A DNA stretch of 64,000 nucleotides from VAZQ01 sp963758945 (GCA_963758945.1 CAVWXY010000016.1:186001-250000), one strand, 5' to 3'; counted from the first letter of the stretch, positions 32,976 to 41,778 are shown. The notes: generated by a model from the letters alone, not told the origin. Translations and numbers: made by a program.

Positions 32976-34010
32976 ATGACGACAGGGAACGCATTGCGCT
33001 CGCCGCCGGATGCCCCATCAACGGCACTACCCAACCATCGCTTTCGGCTCTTTGCGCTCGAAGCAACGGCCGAATTCGGCAAGGCGGTGGCACGCGAGCT
33101 CGGCTGCGATCTCGCCGCGCATGAGGAGCGCGCGTTCGAGGACGAAGAGCACAAGGTGCGCCCGCTCGATCCGGTCGGCGGCGCCGACGTCTACGTCGTT
33201 CAGAGTCTCCACAGCGGGCCTGCGGAAACGGCGAACGACAAGCTCTGCCGGTTGCTGTTCTTCATCGGCGCGCTGAAGGATGCCGGCGCTGCCCGCGTGA
33301 CCGCCGTGGTGCCGTACCTCTGCTATGCGCGCAAGGATCGTCGCACCAAGCCGAGCGATCCGGTCACCACCCGCTACATCGCCCAGATGTTCGAAGCGGT
33401 GGGGACCGACTGCATCATCACCCTCGAGGTCCACAATCCGGTCGCGTTCGAGAACGCCTTCCGCTGCCGTACCGTCGCGCTCACCACGACGCCGCTGTTC
33501 GTCGACTATGCGCGCGGCCTAAAGGACGAGAAGCTCAGCATCGTGTCGCCCGATGCGGGCGGCACCAAGCGGGCGGAGCTGTTGCGCGAGGCGCTGGAGG
33601 CGGCGCTCGGCCGTCCGGTCGGTAAGGCGTTCGCCGAGAAGCATCGCAGCGCCGGCGTGGTCTCCGGCGATCTGTTCATCGGCGACGTGGCCGAAACGAC
33701 CGCGCTCGTCGTGGACGACCTGATCAGCACCGGAGGCACCTTGCTGCGGGCTGCGCGCGCGGCGGGGCGGGCGGGGGCGCGGCGGGTGATCGCGCTTGTG
33801 ACCCACGGCCTGTTCATGCCCGGAGCTGCCGAGGTTCTCGCCGATGCCGCCATCGAGCGGCTCGTCGTGACCGACGCCGTGCCGCCGTTCCGGCTCGCAC
33901 CGGGCCCCGCGCGCGACAAGCTCGATATCCTGCCGGCGGCCCCGCTGATCGCCGAGGCGATCAGGCGGATCGAGCGGGGCGCGCCGCTAGCCGATCTTTT
34001 CGTGTTCTGA
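32976..34010 (+). CDS. Ribose-phosphate pyrophosphokinase (PRPP synthetase)
   Basis: This is a 344-aa protein from ATG 32976 (GAAGGAGC site). Landmarks are ALKDAGAARVTAVVPYLCYARKDRR (seen as PYLCYARKDRR), VSPDAGGTKRAE and the PRPP loop LVVDDLISTGGTLL. It makes PRPP from ribose-5-phosphate and ATP. It is a divergent copy, probably secondary to a housekeeping prs gene elsewhere. It works plausibly with the neighbouring phosphoribosyltransferase. Its 3' end overlaps the convergent kinase-like gene by 50 bp. Confidence 0.9.
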   Translation: MTTGNALRSPPDAPSTALPNHRFRLFALEATAEFGKAVARELGCDLAAHEERAFEDEEHKVRPLDPVGGADVYVVQSLHSGPAETANDKLCRLLFFIGALKDAGAARVTAVVPYLCYARKDRRTKPSDPVTTRYIAQMFEAVGTDCIITLEVHNPVAFENAFRCRTVALTTTPLFVDYARGLKDEKLSIVSPDAGGTKRAELLREALEAALGRPVGKAFAEKHRSAGVVSGDLFIGDVAETTALVVDDLISTGGTLLRAARAAGRAGARRVIALVTHGLFMPGAAEVLADAAIERLVVTDAVPPFRLAPGPARDKLDILPAAPLIAEAIRRIERGAPLADLFVF

Positions 34011-35139
34011 AGAATCGCTCGAGCTGAACGGCGTCCGCCGCCGCGATCGCCAGATAGGCGCGCGCAAGCCGCGGCCATTTTTCCGGCGTGCGTGGATTGG
34101 GCTCCATGAGATGGGCGATTGCCAGGCGTGCCCGCAGCGTCGCACGATGACAGCGATAGAACAGAAACAGCGGCTCGGACAGGCCGTCGCGCAGGCCGCG
34201 CACAACACGACGCCTGATGTATTCTCCCGCCCATCCCGCGCCCAGCCGCTCGCATTCGAGGCTCAAGAACGCGATCTCGTCGAACGGATCGACGGCGCGC
34301 AAGCGCGCATTGAATTCGAGGCAGTCGATGATCTCGATCGGGTCGCCGAGCCAGATGTGCTCGGGACGCAGATCCCCGTGACCGTCGACGATGTGGCGCG
34401 CGCGCACGCGAGCGGCCAACACCTCGCCGTGACGGGAAAGGAATTCCCGCTGCACGCTGGCCAGGCGCCTGACCAGTCCCGCCGGCGAGCCCAGGCGCGG
34501 ATCGAGCAGCACCCGCTGATTCATCGCCAGGTTGTCGTGCCAATCGCGCAGGTGCACTGCGGGCGGCAACAAGACCGGCGCCGCCCGGCGATAGAATTGC
34601 ACCAGCGTGGCGGCGAGAGGGTCGAGCTGCCACGGCTCGATGCGGTGCTGCAGGATGGCCTGTTCGAACGTGCGGCTCTCGTCGAGCCGTCGCATGACGA
34701 CTAGCCAGTCCACGATCGCCGCGTTTGCGCCGATCGCCAGCCCGCGCGAGGTTGCCGTCAGCGGCACCACGTCGAGGTAGACGTCGGGGGCAAGCCGGCG
34801 GTTGAGGCGCAGCTCCGCCCGGCAGGCGGCCTCGCGCCGCGCCAGTGTGGAGAAATCGAGATACGGAAAACGCACCGGCTTCTTGAGCTTGTAGGCCCGA
34901 TCGCCTGCGAGAAACACCCAGGACATATGGGTCTCGCGCCGGACCACGCCGGCGACCGGATGCGCATAGGCGCTCGCGCGGCTGAGGAAGTCGACCTTCT
35001 GGTTGAGCGTGCACGGTTCGTCGGCCGCGGTCATGCGCAGCTCATGCCGCAGCGCCGCCTCCCGGCCGGCGTCGATGCACTCCGCGCGCCCCGCCGGTCG
35101 CGTGGCCTGACCGGTCGCCCGCGGTTGGCCTGCGCTCAT
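33961..35139 (-). CDS. Aminoglycoside phosphotransferase-fold (kinase-like) protein
   Basis: This 392-aa protein has VFLAGDRAYKLKKPVRF (ATP-binding Lys), RHIVDGHGDLRPEHIWL (catalytic HGD loop) and IIDCLEFNARLRAVDPFDEIAFL. This is the N-terminal half of the family that elsewhere is fused to an AAA ATP-binding domain; that second domain is missing here. It starts at ATG 35139, touching the stop of the upstream 74-aa gene, so the two are coupled. Substrate unknown. Tail-to-tail overlap with the PRPP synthetase gene is 50 bp. Confidence 0.8.
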   Translation of the reverse strand: MSAGQPRATGQATRPAGRAECIDAGREAALRHELRMTAADEPCTLNQKVDFLSRASAYAHPVAGVVRRETHMSWVFLAGDRAYKLKKPVRFPYLDFSTLARREAACRAELRLNRRLAPDVYLDVVPLTATSRGLAIGANAAIVDWLVVMRRLDESRTFEQAILQHRIEPWQLDPLAATLVQFYRRAAPVLLPPAVHLRDWHDNLAMNQRVLLDPRLGSPAGLVRRLASVQREFLSRHGEVLAARVRARHIVDGHGDLRPEHIWLGDPIEIIDCLEFNARLRAVDPFDEIAFLSLECERLGAGWAGEYIRRRVVRGLRDGLSEPLFLFYRCHRATLRARLAIAHLMEPNPRTPEKWPRLARAYLAIAAADAVQLERFFRTRKDRLAARPARSA

Positions 35140-35363
35140 CACGCTCTGGACAGGCTGATATCCGCGCCGAGCAGTTCGCCCAGCAGCCCCTCGTCGAGCT
35201 CCTCGAACAGCGCGCCGATGCTGCTCGCGCTCGCGAGCCTCTGTTCTTGCAGCTTGCTCCAGGCATCGGCACAGGCGCGTCCGAAGCTGTCTGCATCGCC
35301 CACGTGGTAGGTGCCTTCGTACAAGGCATCTCCGTGCTTGCGAATTCGCAGTTTGACCTTCAT
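35139..35363 (-). CDS. Conserved hypothetical 74-aa protein
   Basis: This 74-aa protein starts at ATG 35363 (MKVKLRIRKHGDALYEG) and includes YHVGDADSFGRACADAWSKL. It is probably a small alpha/beta protein; no family name is recognised. It is directly upstream of, and coupled to, the kinase-like gene. A FixK-type box lies 46 bp before the start, making it the first gene of that unit. Confidence 0.6.
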   Translation of the reverse strand: MKVKLRIRKHGDALYEGTYHVGDADSFGRACADAWSKLQEQRLASASSIGALFEELDEGLLGELLGADISLSRA

Positions 35364-35409
35364 GCCGAACTCCCACTTGCAATAATGGTCCGGCTCCGGC
35401 GAGCGGACT

Positions 35410-35423
35410 TTGATGCAGGTCAA
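35410..35423. promoter_or_regulatory. FixK/FNR box before the 74-aa protein / kinase-like operon
   Basis: TTGATGCAGGTCAA fits TTGAY-N4-RTCAA exactly and lies 46 bp upstream of the minus-strand start at 35363. Confidence 0.65.
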
Positions 35424-35487
35424 GAAATATTGTCCCGCTGCGAACGATGCCGCGTCAATTGCCGAAACTTTACTTGGCGATGGCTTG

Positions 35488-35747
35488 CTACGCCGCCTCG
35501 TCGAGGAGGTCGTCGAGCTCGGCCATGTCGGCGATCTTCAGCCCGGGGCATATACATCCGCGGCCGCCTTCACGGATTCCACCGTCGCCGCGGCCGCCGC
35601 CTTGTCGAACTTCGCCCCGACGCTGGGCAAGTCCACGAAGACGAGATCCCCGAGCTTTTCCTGCGCAAAGGGCGTGATCCCGACCGTGGCGACGTCGCCG
35701 TCGAGCCGCAGCCACTCATGGTCCTTGGTGTATCTTGAGCCCTGCAA
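35488..35747 (-). pseudogene. gcvH: Glycine cleavage H-protein (GcvH) remnant with internal deletion
   Basis: From ATG 35747 the frame reads RYTKDHEWLRLDGDVATVGITPFAQEKLGD and reaches the lipoyl-site region VESVKAAADVYAP, then stops at once (PG-stop). In another frame immediately after, the natural GcvH C terminus appears (LKIADMAELDDLLDEAA). About 50 codons between VYAP and LKIADM are missing, with loss of frame. The lipoyl Lys survives but the fold cannot be complete. No gcvT or gcvP is present. Confidence 0.75.
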
Positions 35748-35795
35748 TGTTTTCGGCGGCGACCATCGCGGCTTCGCGCTGGTGCGCGTCGCTCC

Positions 35796-36326
35796 TCAGG
35801 AAGCTTTGACTTCGATCTTCTTCGCCGGCTTCTGCGCCTCCGGCTTCTTGGGAAGGGTCACGGTGAGGACACCCTTTTTGAACGCCGCCTCGATTTTGTC
35901 CGCCTCGACGTCCTCAGGAATCTGCATGCGGCGCTCGAACGAGCCGTACCGGCGCTCGGAGAGATAGTAGTCCTTCTTCTTCTCCTCTTTTTCCTCCTTC
36001 TTTTCGCCCTTGATCGTGAGCACGCCGTTGGACGCGACCACCTCGACGTCCTTTTCGCTCATGCCCGGCAGCTCGGCGGTGATCTCGTAGGCCCTGTCGG
36101 TCTCGGCGACATCCATCGCCGGGGCCGTGGTCCAGCTCAACTCACGCCGCCAGAACGGCTCCAGGTCGAACGCCGAGCGACGGAACGGAGAACGCCAGAA
36201 CCCTCCGTCGAAATCGTCGAACAAGCGGTCGATCTCGCGGCGCAGGCCCTCGAACGGTCGCCTCACTGCGGACTCCGCCTTTTTTGGCTCGTCCTTCACG
36301 GGCAGTTTGGTTGCAGCTTCAGCCAT
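35796..36326 (-). CDS. Small heat-shock protein Hsp20
   Basis: This 176-aa protein starts at ATG 36326 (GGAGG site 8 bases before). Its alpha-crystallin domain spans about residues 65-165 (AMDVAETDRAYEITAELPG, NGVLTIKGEKK, GVLTVTLPKK). It is an ATP-independent holdase. An unusual Lys/Glu-rich insert (EKKEEKEEKKKDYY) sits mid-domain. A FixK-type box 61 bp upstream points to oxygen-linked rather than RpoH/ROSE-only control. Confidence 0.93.
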   Translation of the reverse strand: MAEAATKLPVKDEPKKAESAVRRPFEGLRREIDRLFDDFDGGFWRSPFRRSAFDLEPFWRRELSWTTAPAMDVAETDRAYEITAELPGMSEKDVEVVASNGVLTIKGEKKEEKEEKKKDYYLSERRYGSFERRMQIPEDVEADKIEAAFKKGVLTVTLPKKPEAQKPAKKIEVKAS

Positions 36327-36387
36327 GACTAACCTCCTTCTCTTGGATTGGAGGCTCGTTGCGTAAAGCCATCCGGGCCGATCGACG

Positions 36388-36401
36388 TTGACATACGTCA
36401 A
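36388..36401. promoter_or_regulatory. FixK/FNR box before hsp20
   Basis: TTGACATACGTCAA is a perfectly symmetric TTGAC-N4-GTCAA site 61 bp upstream of the minus-strand hsp20 start. Confidence 0.65.
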
Positions 36402-36469
36402 GAGCGGCGAGGAGCAGCGCCCCCTTGGACGATCATGCGGATCGGGGGACCGCCTGTGTGGTGCGCGGA

Positions 36470-36483
36470 TTGACGTGAATCAA
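36470..36483. promoter_or_regulatory. FixK/FNR box before the universal stress protein operon
   Basis: TTGACGTGAATCAA lies 59 bp before ATG 36543. With the 36388 box it makes a back-to-back pair in the hsp20/usp divergent region, one per gene. Confidence 0.65.
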
Positions 36484-36542
36484 GACACCGCTGAACGCAT
36501 GCGGCTATTTTGATCAGCCTCGCGCGAGCCGCAGGAGAGCGC

Positions 36543-37364
36543 ATGTCCTACGCATCGGTCATGGTGTATGTCGAGGCCTACGGCTCGCCGGAACAGCGCG
36601 TGCGTGTCGCCGCCGGCCTTGCCGACGAATTCAATGCGATGCTGATCGGACTATCGGCGCTCGCCGCTCCGCCGCCAGTGGTGGCGGATGGCATGGTGAT
36701 GGATGAGCCGACGGATGCGGATATCGAGTTGATGCGGGCGAAGCTCGCCGACAAAGGCAATTGGTTCCGCGGCATCGTGGGCGGCGGTCGGCGCCGGCTC
36801 GAATGGCGCGCCGTGCTGGACCTTCCGATCGAGGCGCTCGCCCGGGAGGCGCGGGGGGCCGATCTCGTCGTCATCGGACAGGTGGCGACGCCGGGCGGCG
36901 CTTACCGGGCGCTCGATCCGGGCGCAGCAATTCTCAAGCTGGGACGTCCGACGTTGATCGCGCCCGAGGGTGTTGGTCACCTGCGGGCCGAGCACGTCGT
37001 GATCGGCTGGAAGGACACCCGCGAGGCGCGCCGGGCCGTGCGCGACGCGCTCCCGTTCCTGCAGCAGGCGACGCGGGTCACAATTGTCGAAGCCTGCGGC
37101 CCGAGCGAAGAGAAGACGGCGCTGGGGCGGCTCGACGACGTGTCACGCTATCTTGCGCACCACCGCATCAAAGCTGGGCCTAAGGTCATGCTGGAGCAGA
37201 GGGGATCCGGCGCGGAGCAGCTGATCGAGGTCGCGCGGGAGGAACGTGCGGACCTGTTGGTCACCGGCGCCTACGGACACAGCCGCCTGGGCGAGTGGAT
37301 GTTCGGCGGCATGACGCGGGAACTGCTCGCGACAAGCCCGATCTGCTGTCTCATGTCGCACTGA
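36543..37364 (+). CDS. Universal stress protein, tandem UspA domains
   Basis: This 273-aa protein starts at ATG 36543 after a CAGGAGAGC site. It has two Usp domains: residues 1-140, which lack a clear ATP motif, and 150-273, ending in GAYGHSRLGEWMFGG, which matches G-2x-G-9x-G/S. Such proteins support survival in growth arrest and hypoxia. It is first in a probable operon with the hibernation factor, archease and RtcB genes, under the 36470 box. Confidence 0.9.
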   Translation: MSYASVMVYVEAYGSPEQRVRVAAGLADEFNAMLIGLSALAAPPPVVADGMVMDEPTDADIELMRAKLADKGNWFRGIVGGGRRRLEWRAVLDLPIEALAREARGADLVVIGQVATPGGAYRALDPGAAILKLGRPTLIAPEGVGHLRAEHVVIGWKDTREARRAVRDALPFLQQATRVTIVEACGPSEEKTALGRLDDVSRYLAHHRIKAGPKVMLEQRGSGAEQLIEVAREERADLLVTGAYGHSRLGEWMFGGMTRELLATSPICCLMSH

Positions 37365-37397
37365 TTTCTCAGGACAAATGGCAACTGGAGAAGGACC

Positions 37398-37967
37398 ATG
37401 CAGACGCCCGTCCAGATCGACTTCCAAGGCATGCAGGCGACAGCGGGCGTCCGCGCCGCGATCGAGCAGCACCTGGCCGAGCTGGAGCGGCGCTATGGCC
37501 GCGTGACAGCATGCCGGGTGATGCTGAAAGCGCCGGGCGGCCACCACCGCACCGGCGGCCTCTACGAGGTCAACATTCGTCTGGCGCTTCCGAACGGCCG
37601 CGAAGTCAATGTCGGGCGCACGCCGCCGGCGGACGAGCGCCACGCCGACCTTTCGTTTGCCATCAATGACGCTTTCAAGCATGCGCGGCGGCGCCTGCAG
37701 GACCAGGTCCGCCGCTTGCAGGGTCAGGTGAAGCAGCACGAGCATCAACCGGTCGCGACCGTGAAGACCATCGACCCGTCAGGCGAGTTCGGGTTCCTGG
37801 AGGCGGCCGACGGCCATGAGGTCTATTTTCATCGCAACAGCGTGCTCGACGACGCATTTGGGCATCTCGCGGTCGGCACCGAGGTCGCGTTCGTGGAGGA
37901 GATGGGCGAGAAAGGACCCCAGGCCAGCACCGTCAGGCTCGTCGGCAAGCACAAGCTGCGGCTATGA
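37398..37967 (+). CDS. Ribosome hibernation factor (HPF/RaiA) fused to a cold-shock domain
   Basis: In this 189-aa protein residues 1-110 are an S30AE/HPF domain (VQIDFQGMQATAGVRAAIEQ, ELERRYGRVTACRVML). Residues 118-185 form a cold-shock-type S1-like RNA-binding domain (ATVKTIDPSGEFGFLEAADG, EVYFHRNSVLDD). It probably docks on idle ribosomes and contacts RNA. The long HPF C-terminal dimerisation domain is replaced by the cold-shock domain. Its stop overlaps the archease start (ATGA). Confidence 0.88.
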   Translation: MQTPVQIDFQGMQATAGVRAAIEQHLAELERRYGRVTACRVMLKAPGGHHRTGGLYEVNIRLALPNGREVNVGRTPPADERHADLSFAINDAFKHARRRLQDQVRRLQGQVKQHEHQPVATVKTIDPSGEFGFLEAADGHEVYFHRNSVLDDAFGHLAVGTEVAFVEEMGEKGPQASTVRLVGKHKLRL

Positions 37968-38407
37968 GCCCTTCAGCCGCGCCGCTTCCGGGCAAGGCCG
38001 GCTGGGAGCATTTCCCGCACGACACCGACGTCGGAGTGCGGGGATGGGGCACGACCGCGGCGCAGGCGTTCGAGCAGGCGGCGCACGCGCTGACGGCCGT
38101 CGTCACCCATGCGGAGGTCGCGCCGCGCCTCGCGGTCGAGGTGCAGTGCGAAGCGCCCGACCTCGAGCTTCTGTTTGTCGAGTGGCTCAATGCCATCATC
38201 TATGAGATGGCGGTCCGCAACATGCTGTTCGGACGTTTTGCCGTGCGGATCGAGAACGGACGGCTCGCCGGTACGCTGTGGGGCGAGCCGGTCGATGTCG
38301 AACGCCATGCCCCCGCTTGCGAGCCCAAGGGAGCGACCTATACCGCGCTGAAGGTGGCCACCGATCCCGACGGCACCTGGTCTGCCGCCTGCATCGTGGA
38401 CGTCTAA
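37964..38407 (+). CDS. Archease (RtcB activator)
   Basis: This 147-aa protein has the archease signature HFPHDTDVGVRGWGTTAAQAFEQ at the N terminus (seen as HDTDVGVRG), LLFVEWLNAIIYEM, and a terminal acidic IVDV. Archease uses metal and nucleotide to activate RtcB guanylylation. Start overlap with the hibernation-factor gene and an 11-bp gap to rtcB show an operon. Confidence 0.9.
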   Translation: MSPSAAPLPGKAGWEHFPHDTDVGVRGWGTTAAQAFEQAAHALTAVVTHAEVAPRLAVEVQCEAPDLELLFVEWLNAIIYEMAVRNMLFGRFAVRIENGRLAGTLWGEPVDVERHAPACEPKGATYTALKVATDPDGTWSAACIVDV

Positions 38408-38418
38408 CGGAGAGCCGC

Positions 38419-39849
38419 ATGGACCCCGCCCGTTTCACCCGCGTCGATCCCACCGCCTGGCGTGTCGAGCCATTCGGCGCAATGCGGGTTCCGGCCATCA
38501 TCTATGCCGACGAGAACCTGATCAGGGGCATGGACGATAAGGTCTTCGAGCAGGCCGTGAACGTCGCAACGCTGCCCGGAATCGTGCAGGCCTCCTACGC
38601 CATGCCGGACGCTCATTGGGGCTACGGTTTCCCGATCGGAGGCGTGGCCGCGTTCGATCCCGAGCAAGGCGGCATCGTGTCGGCAGGCGGCGTCGGGTTC
38701 GATATTTCGTGCGGTGTGCGCACCATGCTCACCGGCCTCAAGGTCGCAGACGTCGTTCCGCCGCAGAGGTCGCTGGCCGACTCGCTGTTTCGCCAGATCC
38801 CGGCCGGCGTCGGCAGCAAAGGAGCGATCGCCCTCGACGCGGTCGACATGGATGCGATGCTCGCGGGCGGAGCGCGTTGGGCGGTGGAGCATGGCTGGGG
38901 CGAGGAGCACGACCTCGAGCGGATCGAGGAGCACGGCGTGATGGCGGGCGCCGAGCCGGAGCACGTCTCCGACCGCGCCAAGGAGCGCCAGCGCCGGGAG
39001 ATGGGAACGCTCGGCTCCGGCAACCACTATCTCGAGGTGCAGGCGGTTACAGAAATCTTCGATACGGCCGTGGCCGGCGTGTTCGGGCTTGCCCGCGACG
39101 ACGTCGTCGTCACCATTCATTGCGGCTCGCGCGGGCTCGGTCACCAGATCGGGACCGAGTTCCTGAAGGAAATGGTGGTGACGGCGGAAGCCGCCGGCAT
39201 TGCGCTGCCCGACCGCGAGCTCGCCTGCGCCCCCATCAAATCGGAGGTCGGACAGCGTTACCTGGGCGCCATGCGCGCCGCGATCAATTGCGCGCTCGCC
39301 AATCGGGAGATCCTCGGTCACTTTGCACGGCGGGTTTTCACGCACTTCTTCCCGACTTGTCACTTGCGCCTGTTGTTCGACGTCTCGCACAATACTTGCA
39401 AGGTGGAAACGCACGCGGTCGGGGGCAGGACGCGGCAGCTGTTCGTGCATCGGAAAGGCGCGACCCGGGCCTTCGGTCCCGGCCATGCCAGCCTGCCCAT
39501 GGCGCTGCGCCCGGTCGGCCAGCCCGTGCTGATCGGCGGCAGCATGGGGACGGGCTCCTACATCCTGGTAGGCGAGGCGACCGCCGAGCAGAGGGCGTTC
39601 TCGTCCGCCTGCCACGGCGCCGGCCGCGCGCTCTCCCGCCACGCCGCGCTCAAGCAATGGAGCGGGCGCAAGATCGTCGACGATCTCGCCTCCCAAGGGA
39701 TCCTGATCCGCAGCCCCTCGACGCGCGGCGTCGCGGAGGAAGCACCCGGCGCCTACAAGGACGTCGCGGCCGTGGTGGCCGCCGCCGAGCGTGCCGGCCT
39801 GGCGCGCAGGGTCGCGCGCCTGCGACCGCTCATCTGCATCAAGGGATAG
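38419..39849 (+). CDS. rtcB: RNA-splicing ligase RtcB
   Basis: This is a 476-aa protein from ATG 38419 (GGAGAGCC site). Key motifs are PDAHWGYGFPIGG, GVGFDISCGVR (Mn-ligand Cys), GTLGSGNHY, HCGSRGLGHQ, DVSHNT, GSMGTGSYI and CHGAGRALSR (guanylated His). It joins 2',3'-cyclic-phosphate and 5'-OH RNA ends, so it repairs cleaved tRNA or rRNA. It is paired with archease. There is no rtcR or rtcA beside it; control is more likely by the FixK box of the operon. Confidence 0.94.
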   Translation: MDPARFTRVDPTAWRVEPFGAMRVPAIIYADENLIRGMDDKVFEQAVNVATLPGIVQASYAMPDAHWGYGFPIGGVAAFDPEQGGIVSAGGVGFDISCGVRTMLTGLKVADVVPPQRSLADSLFRQIPAGVGSKGAIALDAVDMDAMLAGGARWAVEHGWGEEHDLERIEEHGVMAGAEPEHVSDRAKERQRREMGTLGSGNHYLEVQAVTEIFDTAVAGVFGLARDDVVVTIHCGSRGLGHQIGTEFLKEMVVTAEAAGIALPDRELACAPIKSEVGQRYLGAMRAAINCALANREILGHFARRVFTHFFPTCHLRLLFDVSHNTCKVETHAVGGRTRQLFVHRKGATRAFGPGHASLPMALRPVGQPVLIGGSMGTGSYILVGEATAEQRAFSSACHGAGRALSRHAALKQWSGRKIVDDLASQGILIRSPSTRGVAEEAPGAYKDVAAVVAAAERAGLARRVARLRPLICIKG

Positions 39850-40142
39850 CGCGCTCGTCCGCAGGTCGAGCTTAGCCGTCAAGGATGATGCGGCGTTAAC
39901 CGCACGCTTGACCGACCTGGAAAAACGGGTCTGGGCGCACCGCACGAAACAGCCAACGTGAGAACGGGGTTTCCAACCTTCGTGCACACCTCAGAAATCG
40001 ATTTCGATCGCGGCTTGCCCCTCGCTGTCCAATGGCCCAGGCCGGTGAACAACCACTGTGAAACGTGCCGGGTGGGATATGAACGATGCGGATCGCAGAT
40101 CACTGACGATGGGAGCGGGTGGGCATTCATGCAACGGCACGG

Positions 40143-40156
40143 TTGATCCAGATCAA
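40143..40156. promoter_or_regulatory. FixK/FNR box before the PAS protein gene
   Basis: TTGATCCAGATCAA is a perfect palindrome 34 bp before ATG 40191. The rest of the 39850-40190 gap contains no gene that I can support. Confidence 0.65.
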
Positions 40157-40190
40157 GGCTGTGCACGCCGAAGTTAGCGAGACATGATTC

Positions 40191-40652
40191 ATGACTAGAT
40201 CGGCAGCGCCATTCGCACTCCCCGACAAATTGGAGCCAGACCTTGCGCGCGTCCAGTCGTATTGGGAAGGCCTCAAACGCGGCGCCGCCGAGATGCCCTT
40301 TTGGGACGACGTCAATCTCACCGCGATCCCACAGGTCTCGGCCAGGCTGATGTTGATTGACGTTTTTGACCGACCCGTACGTTTCCGGCTCGGAACGATT
40401 GGCGAAGAGTTGCAAGGGCAGCATGGCCGCGATGTGGTGGGCAAATTCTTGGATGAAATCGAACCCCGATCTCCATTGCAGTATCTGATCTCTCAAGCAA
40501 GTGCAGCCGTCGAGAGCCGCGCCCTGACATATTACCGGCACGACTCGGTCAAGCGCGCGGACTCCACGAATGGCCCCTATTCTCGACTCCTCCTTCCCAT
40601 GTGGGGAGACGGTCGCATCGGAATGCTGCTTGGGGCGGTCGCTTGGAGGTAG
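40191..40652 (+). CDS. PAS-domain (PAS_5-like) protein
   Basis: This is a 153-aa single-domain protein. YWEGLKRGAAEMPFWDDVNLTAIP, RLMLIDVFDRPVRFRLGTIGEEL and the ending LLLPMWGDGRIGMLLGAV follow the pattern of free-standing PAS_5 proteins of alphaproteobacteria. It may sense a small ligand or redox state; there is no output domain. It is the first gene after the 40143 box and lies 120 bp before the PfkB kinase. Confidence 0.75.
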   Translation: MTRSAAPFALPDKLEPDLARVQSYWEGLKRGAAEMPFWDDVNLTAIPQVSARLMLIDVFDRPVRFRLGTIGEELQGQHGRDVVGKFLDEIEPRSPLQYLISQASAAVESRALTYYRHDSVKRADSTNGPYSRLLLPMWGDGRIGMLLGAVAWR

Positions 40653-40773
40653 AGTCTTTCCAGGGCAACGGCTGGTGCCTTGGTTTCCCCGATACGATCG
40701 TCCCAGTGCTCATCGTAAATGGCTATCGTTCGGGTAAACAGGGCGGCGGAAATACTTGGCATGGCAAGCACCA

Positions 40774-41721
40774 ATGGCCGACATCCTGACGCTCACCATC
40801 AATCCCGCGATCGATGTCTCCACCTCGGTCGAGCGGATGGCTCCGATCCATAAGCTGCGCTGTACCTCGACACGACGCGACCCAGGGGGTGGTGGCATCA
40901 ATGTAGCTCGCGTGCTGCAGCGATTCGGAGCTGATGCGACGGCGATGTACGCAAAGGGTGGAACGATTGGCCGGCTGCTGCAGCATCTTCTCGATCAAGA
41001 AGGAGTTTCAGGTCTGCCTATTCCGATTTTGGAAGAGACGCGGGAAAATTTCACCGTTCTGGAGGAAGTCTCTGGACAACATTATCGCTTCGTCTTGCCG
41101 GGCCCTCGGCTGACGGAACCAGAATGGCGCGGGTATCTCGACGCTGTGACCGCGCAGGTCTCTCCAGAGCAGCAAACGCGTTTCGTGGTTGCAAGTGGAA
41201 GCCTTCCACCTGGCGTTCCGAGCGACTTCTACGCCCAAATAGCGCGAATGGCGAAACAGGCCGGAGCGAAAATGATCATGGATACCTCGGGTCCGGCCCT
41301 CAAAGAAGCCTTGGAAGCAGGCGTATACATCGTAAAGCCGAGCCTGCGAGAGTTCAGCGAATTGGTGTCGGCACCGCTGGAAAGCGAAAGCGATTTGATC
41401 ATGGCCTGCTGCAGACTCGTCGAGAACGGACGAGCTGAGATGGTCGCTCTGTCGATGGGAGAGCAGGGGGCGCTCCTAGTTTCGGCTAATCAAGTCTTGC
41501 GCGGACAAGCCGTCCCTATAAAGCCAGTCAGCGTCGTGGGCGCGGGGGACAGCTTTTTGGGGGCGATGATCTGGAGCCTTGCTTGCGGTCACCCCAAGGA
41601 ACACGCGTTTCGCTATGGGATTGCAGCCGGATCGGCGGCCTTGCTCATGCCGGGGACAGAGATGTGTCATCCGCAAGATGTCGAACGCTTGGTCCGCGAA
41701 GTTAAGGTGCAGCCGATCTAA
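40774..41721 (+). CDS. 1-phosphofructokinase / 6-phosphofructokinase 2 family (PfkB) kinase
   Basis: This 315-aa PfkB kinase has LTINPAIDVSTSVE, RRDPGGGGINVARVLQRFG, SGSLPPGVP, and the C-terminal signature VVGAGDSFLGAM (catalytic Asp). Similarity is to Pfk-2 (fructose-6-phosphate) and hexose-phosphate kinases. It would feed glycolysis during oxygen limitation together with the neighbouring glucokinase. Codons are visibly less GC-rich than in rtcB, suggesting separate acquisition. It is convergent with glk. Confidence 0.88.
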   Translation: MADILTLTINPAIDVSTSVERMAPIHKLRCTSTRRDPGGGGINVARVLQRFGADATAMYAKGGTIGRLLQHLLDQEGVSGLPIPILEETRENFTVLEEVSGQHYRFVLPGPRLTEPEWRGYLDAVTAQVSPEQQTRFVVASGSLPPGVPSDFYAQIARMAKQAGAKMIMDTSGPALKEALEAGVYIVKPSLREFSELVSAPLESESDLIMACCRLVENGRAEMVALSMGEQGALLVSANQVLRGQAVPIKPVSVVGAGDSFLGAMIWSLACGHPKEHAFRYGIAAGSAALLMPGTEMCHPQDVERLVREVKVQPI

Positions 41722-41778
41722 GCTTCGGCGATTCTGAACCTGCGAAAATAATTCCAGCATCGCGTCGATGCGCGTCCG

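Noticed and set aside
38419..39849. RtcR/sigma-54 control of rtcB
   Set aside because: No rtcR gene and no convincing -24/-12 promoter was seen; the operon starts upstream at usp with an FNR-type box.
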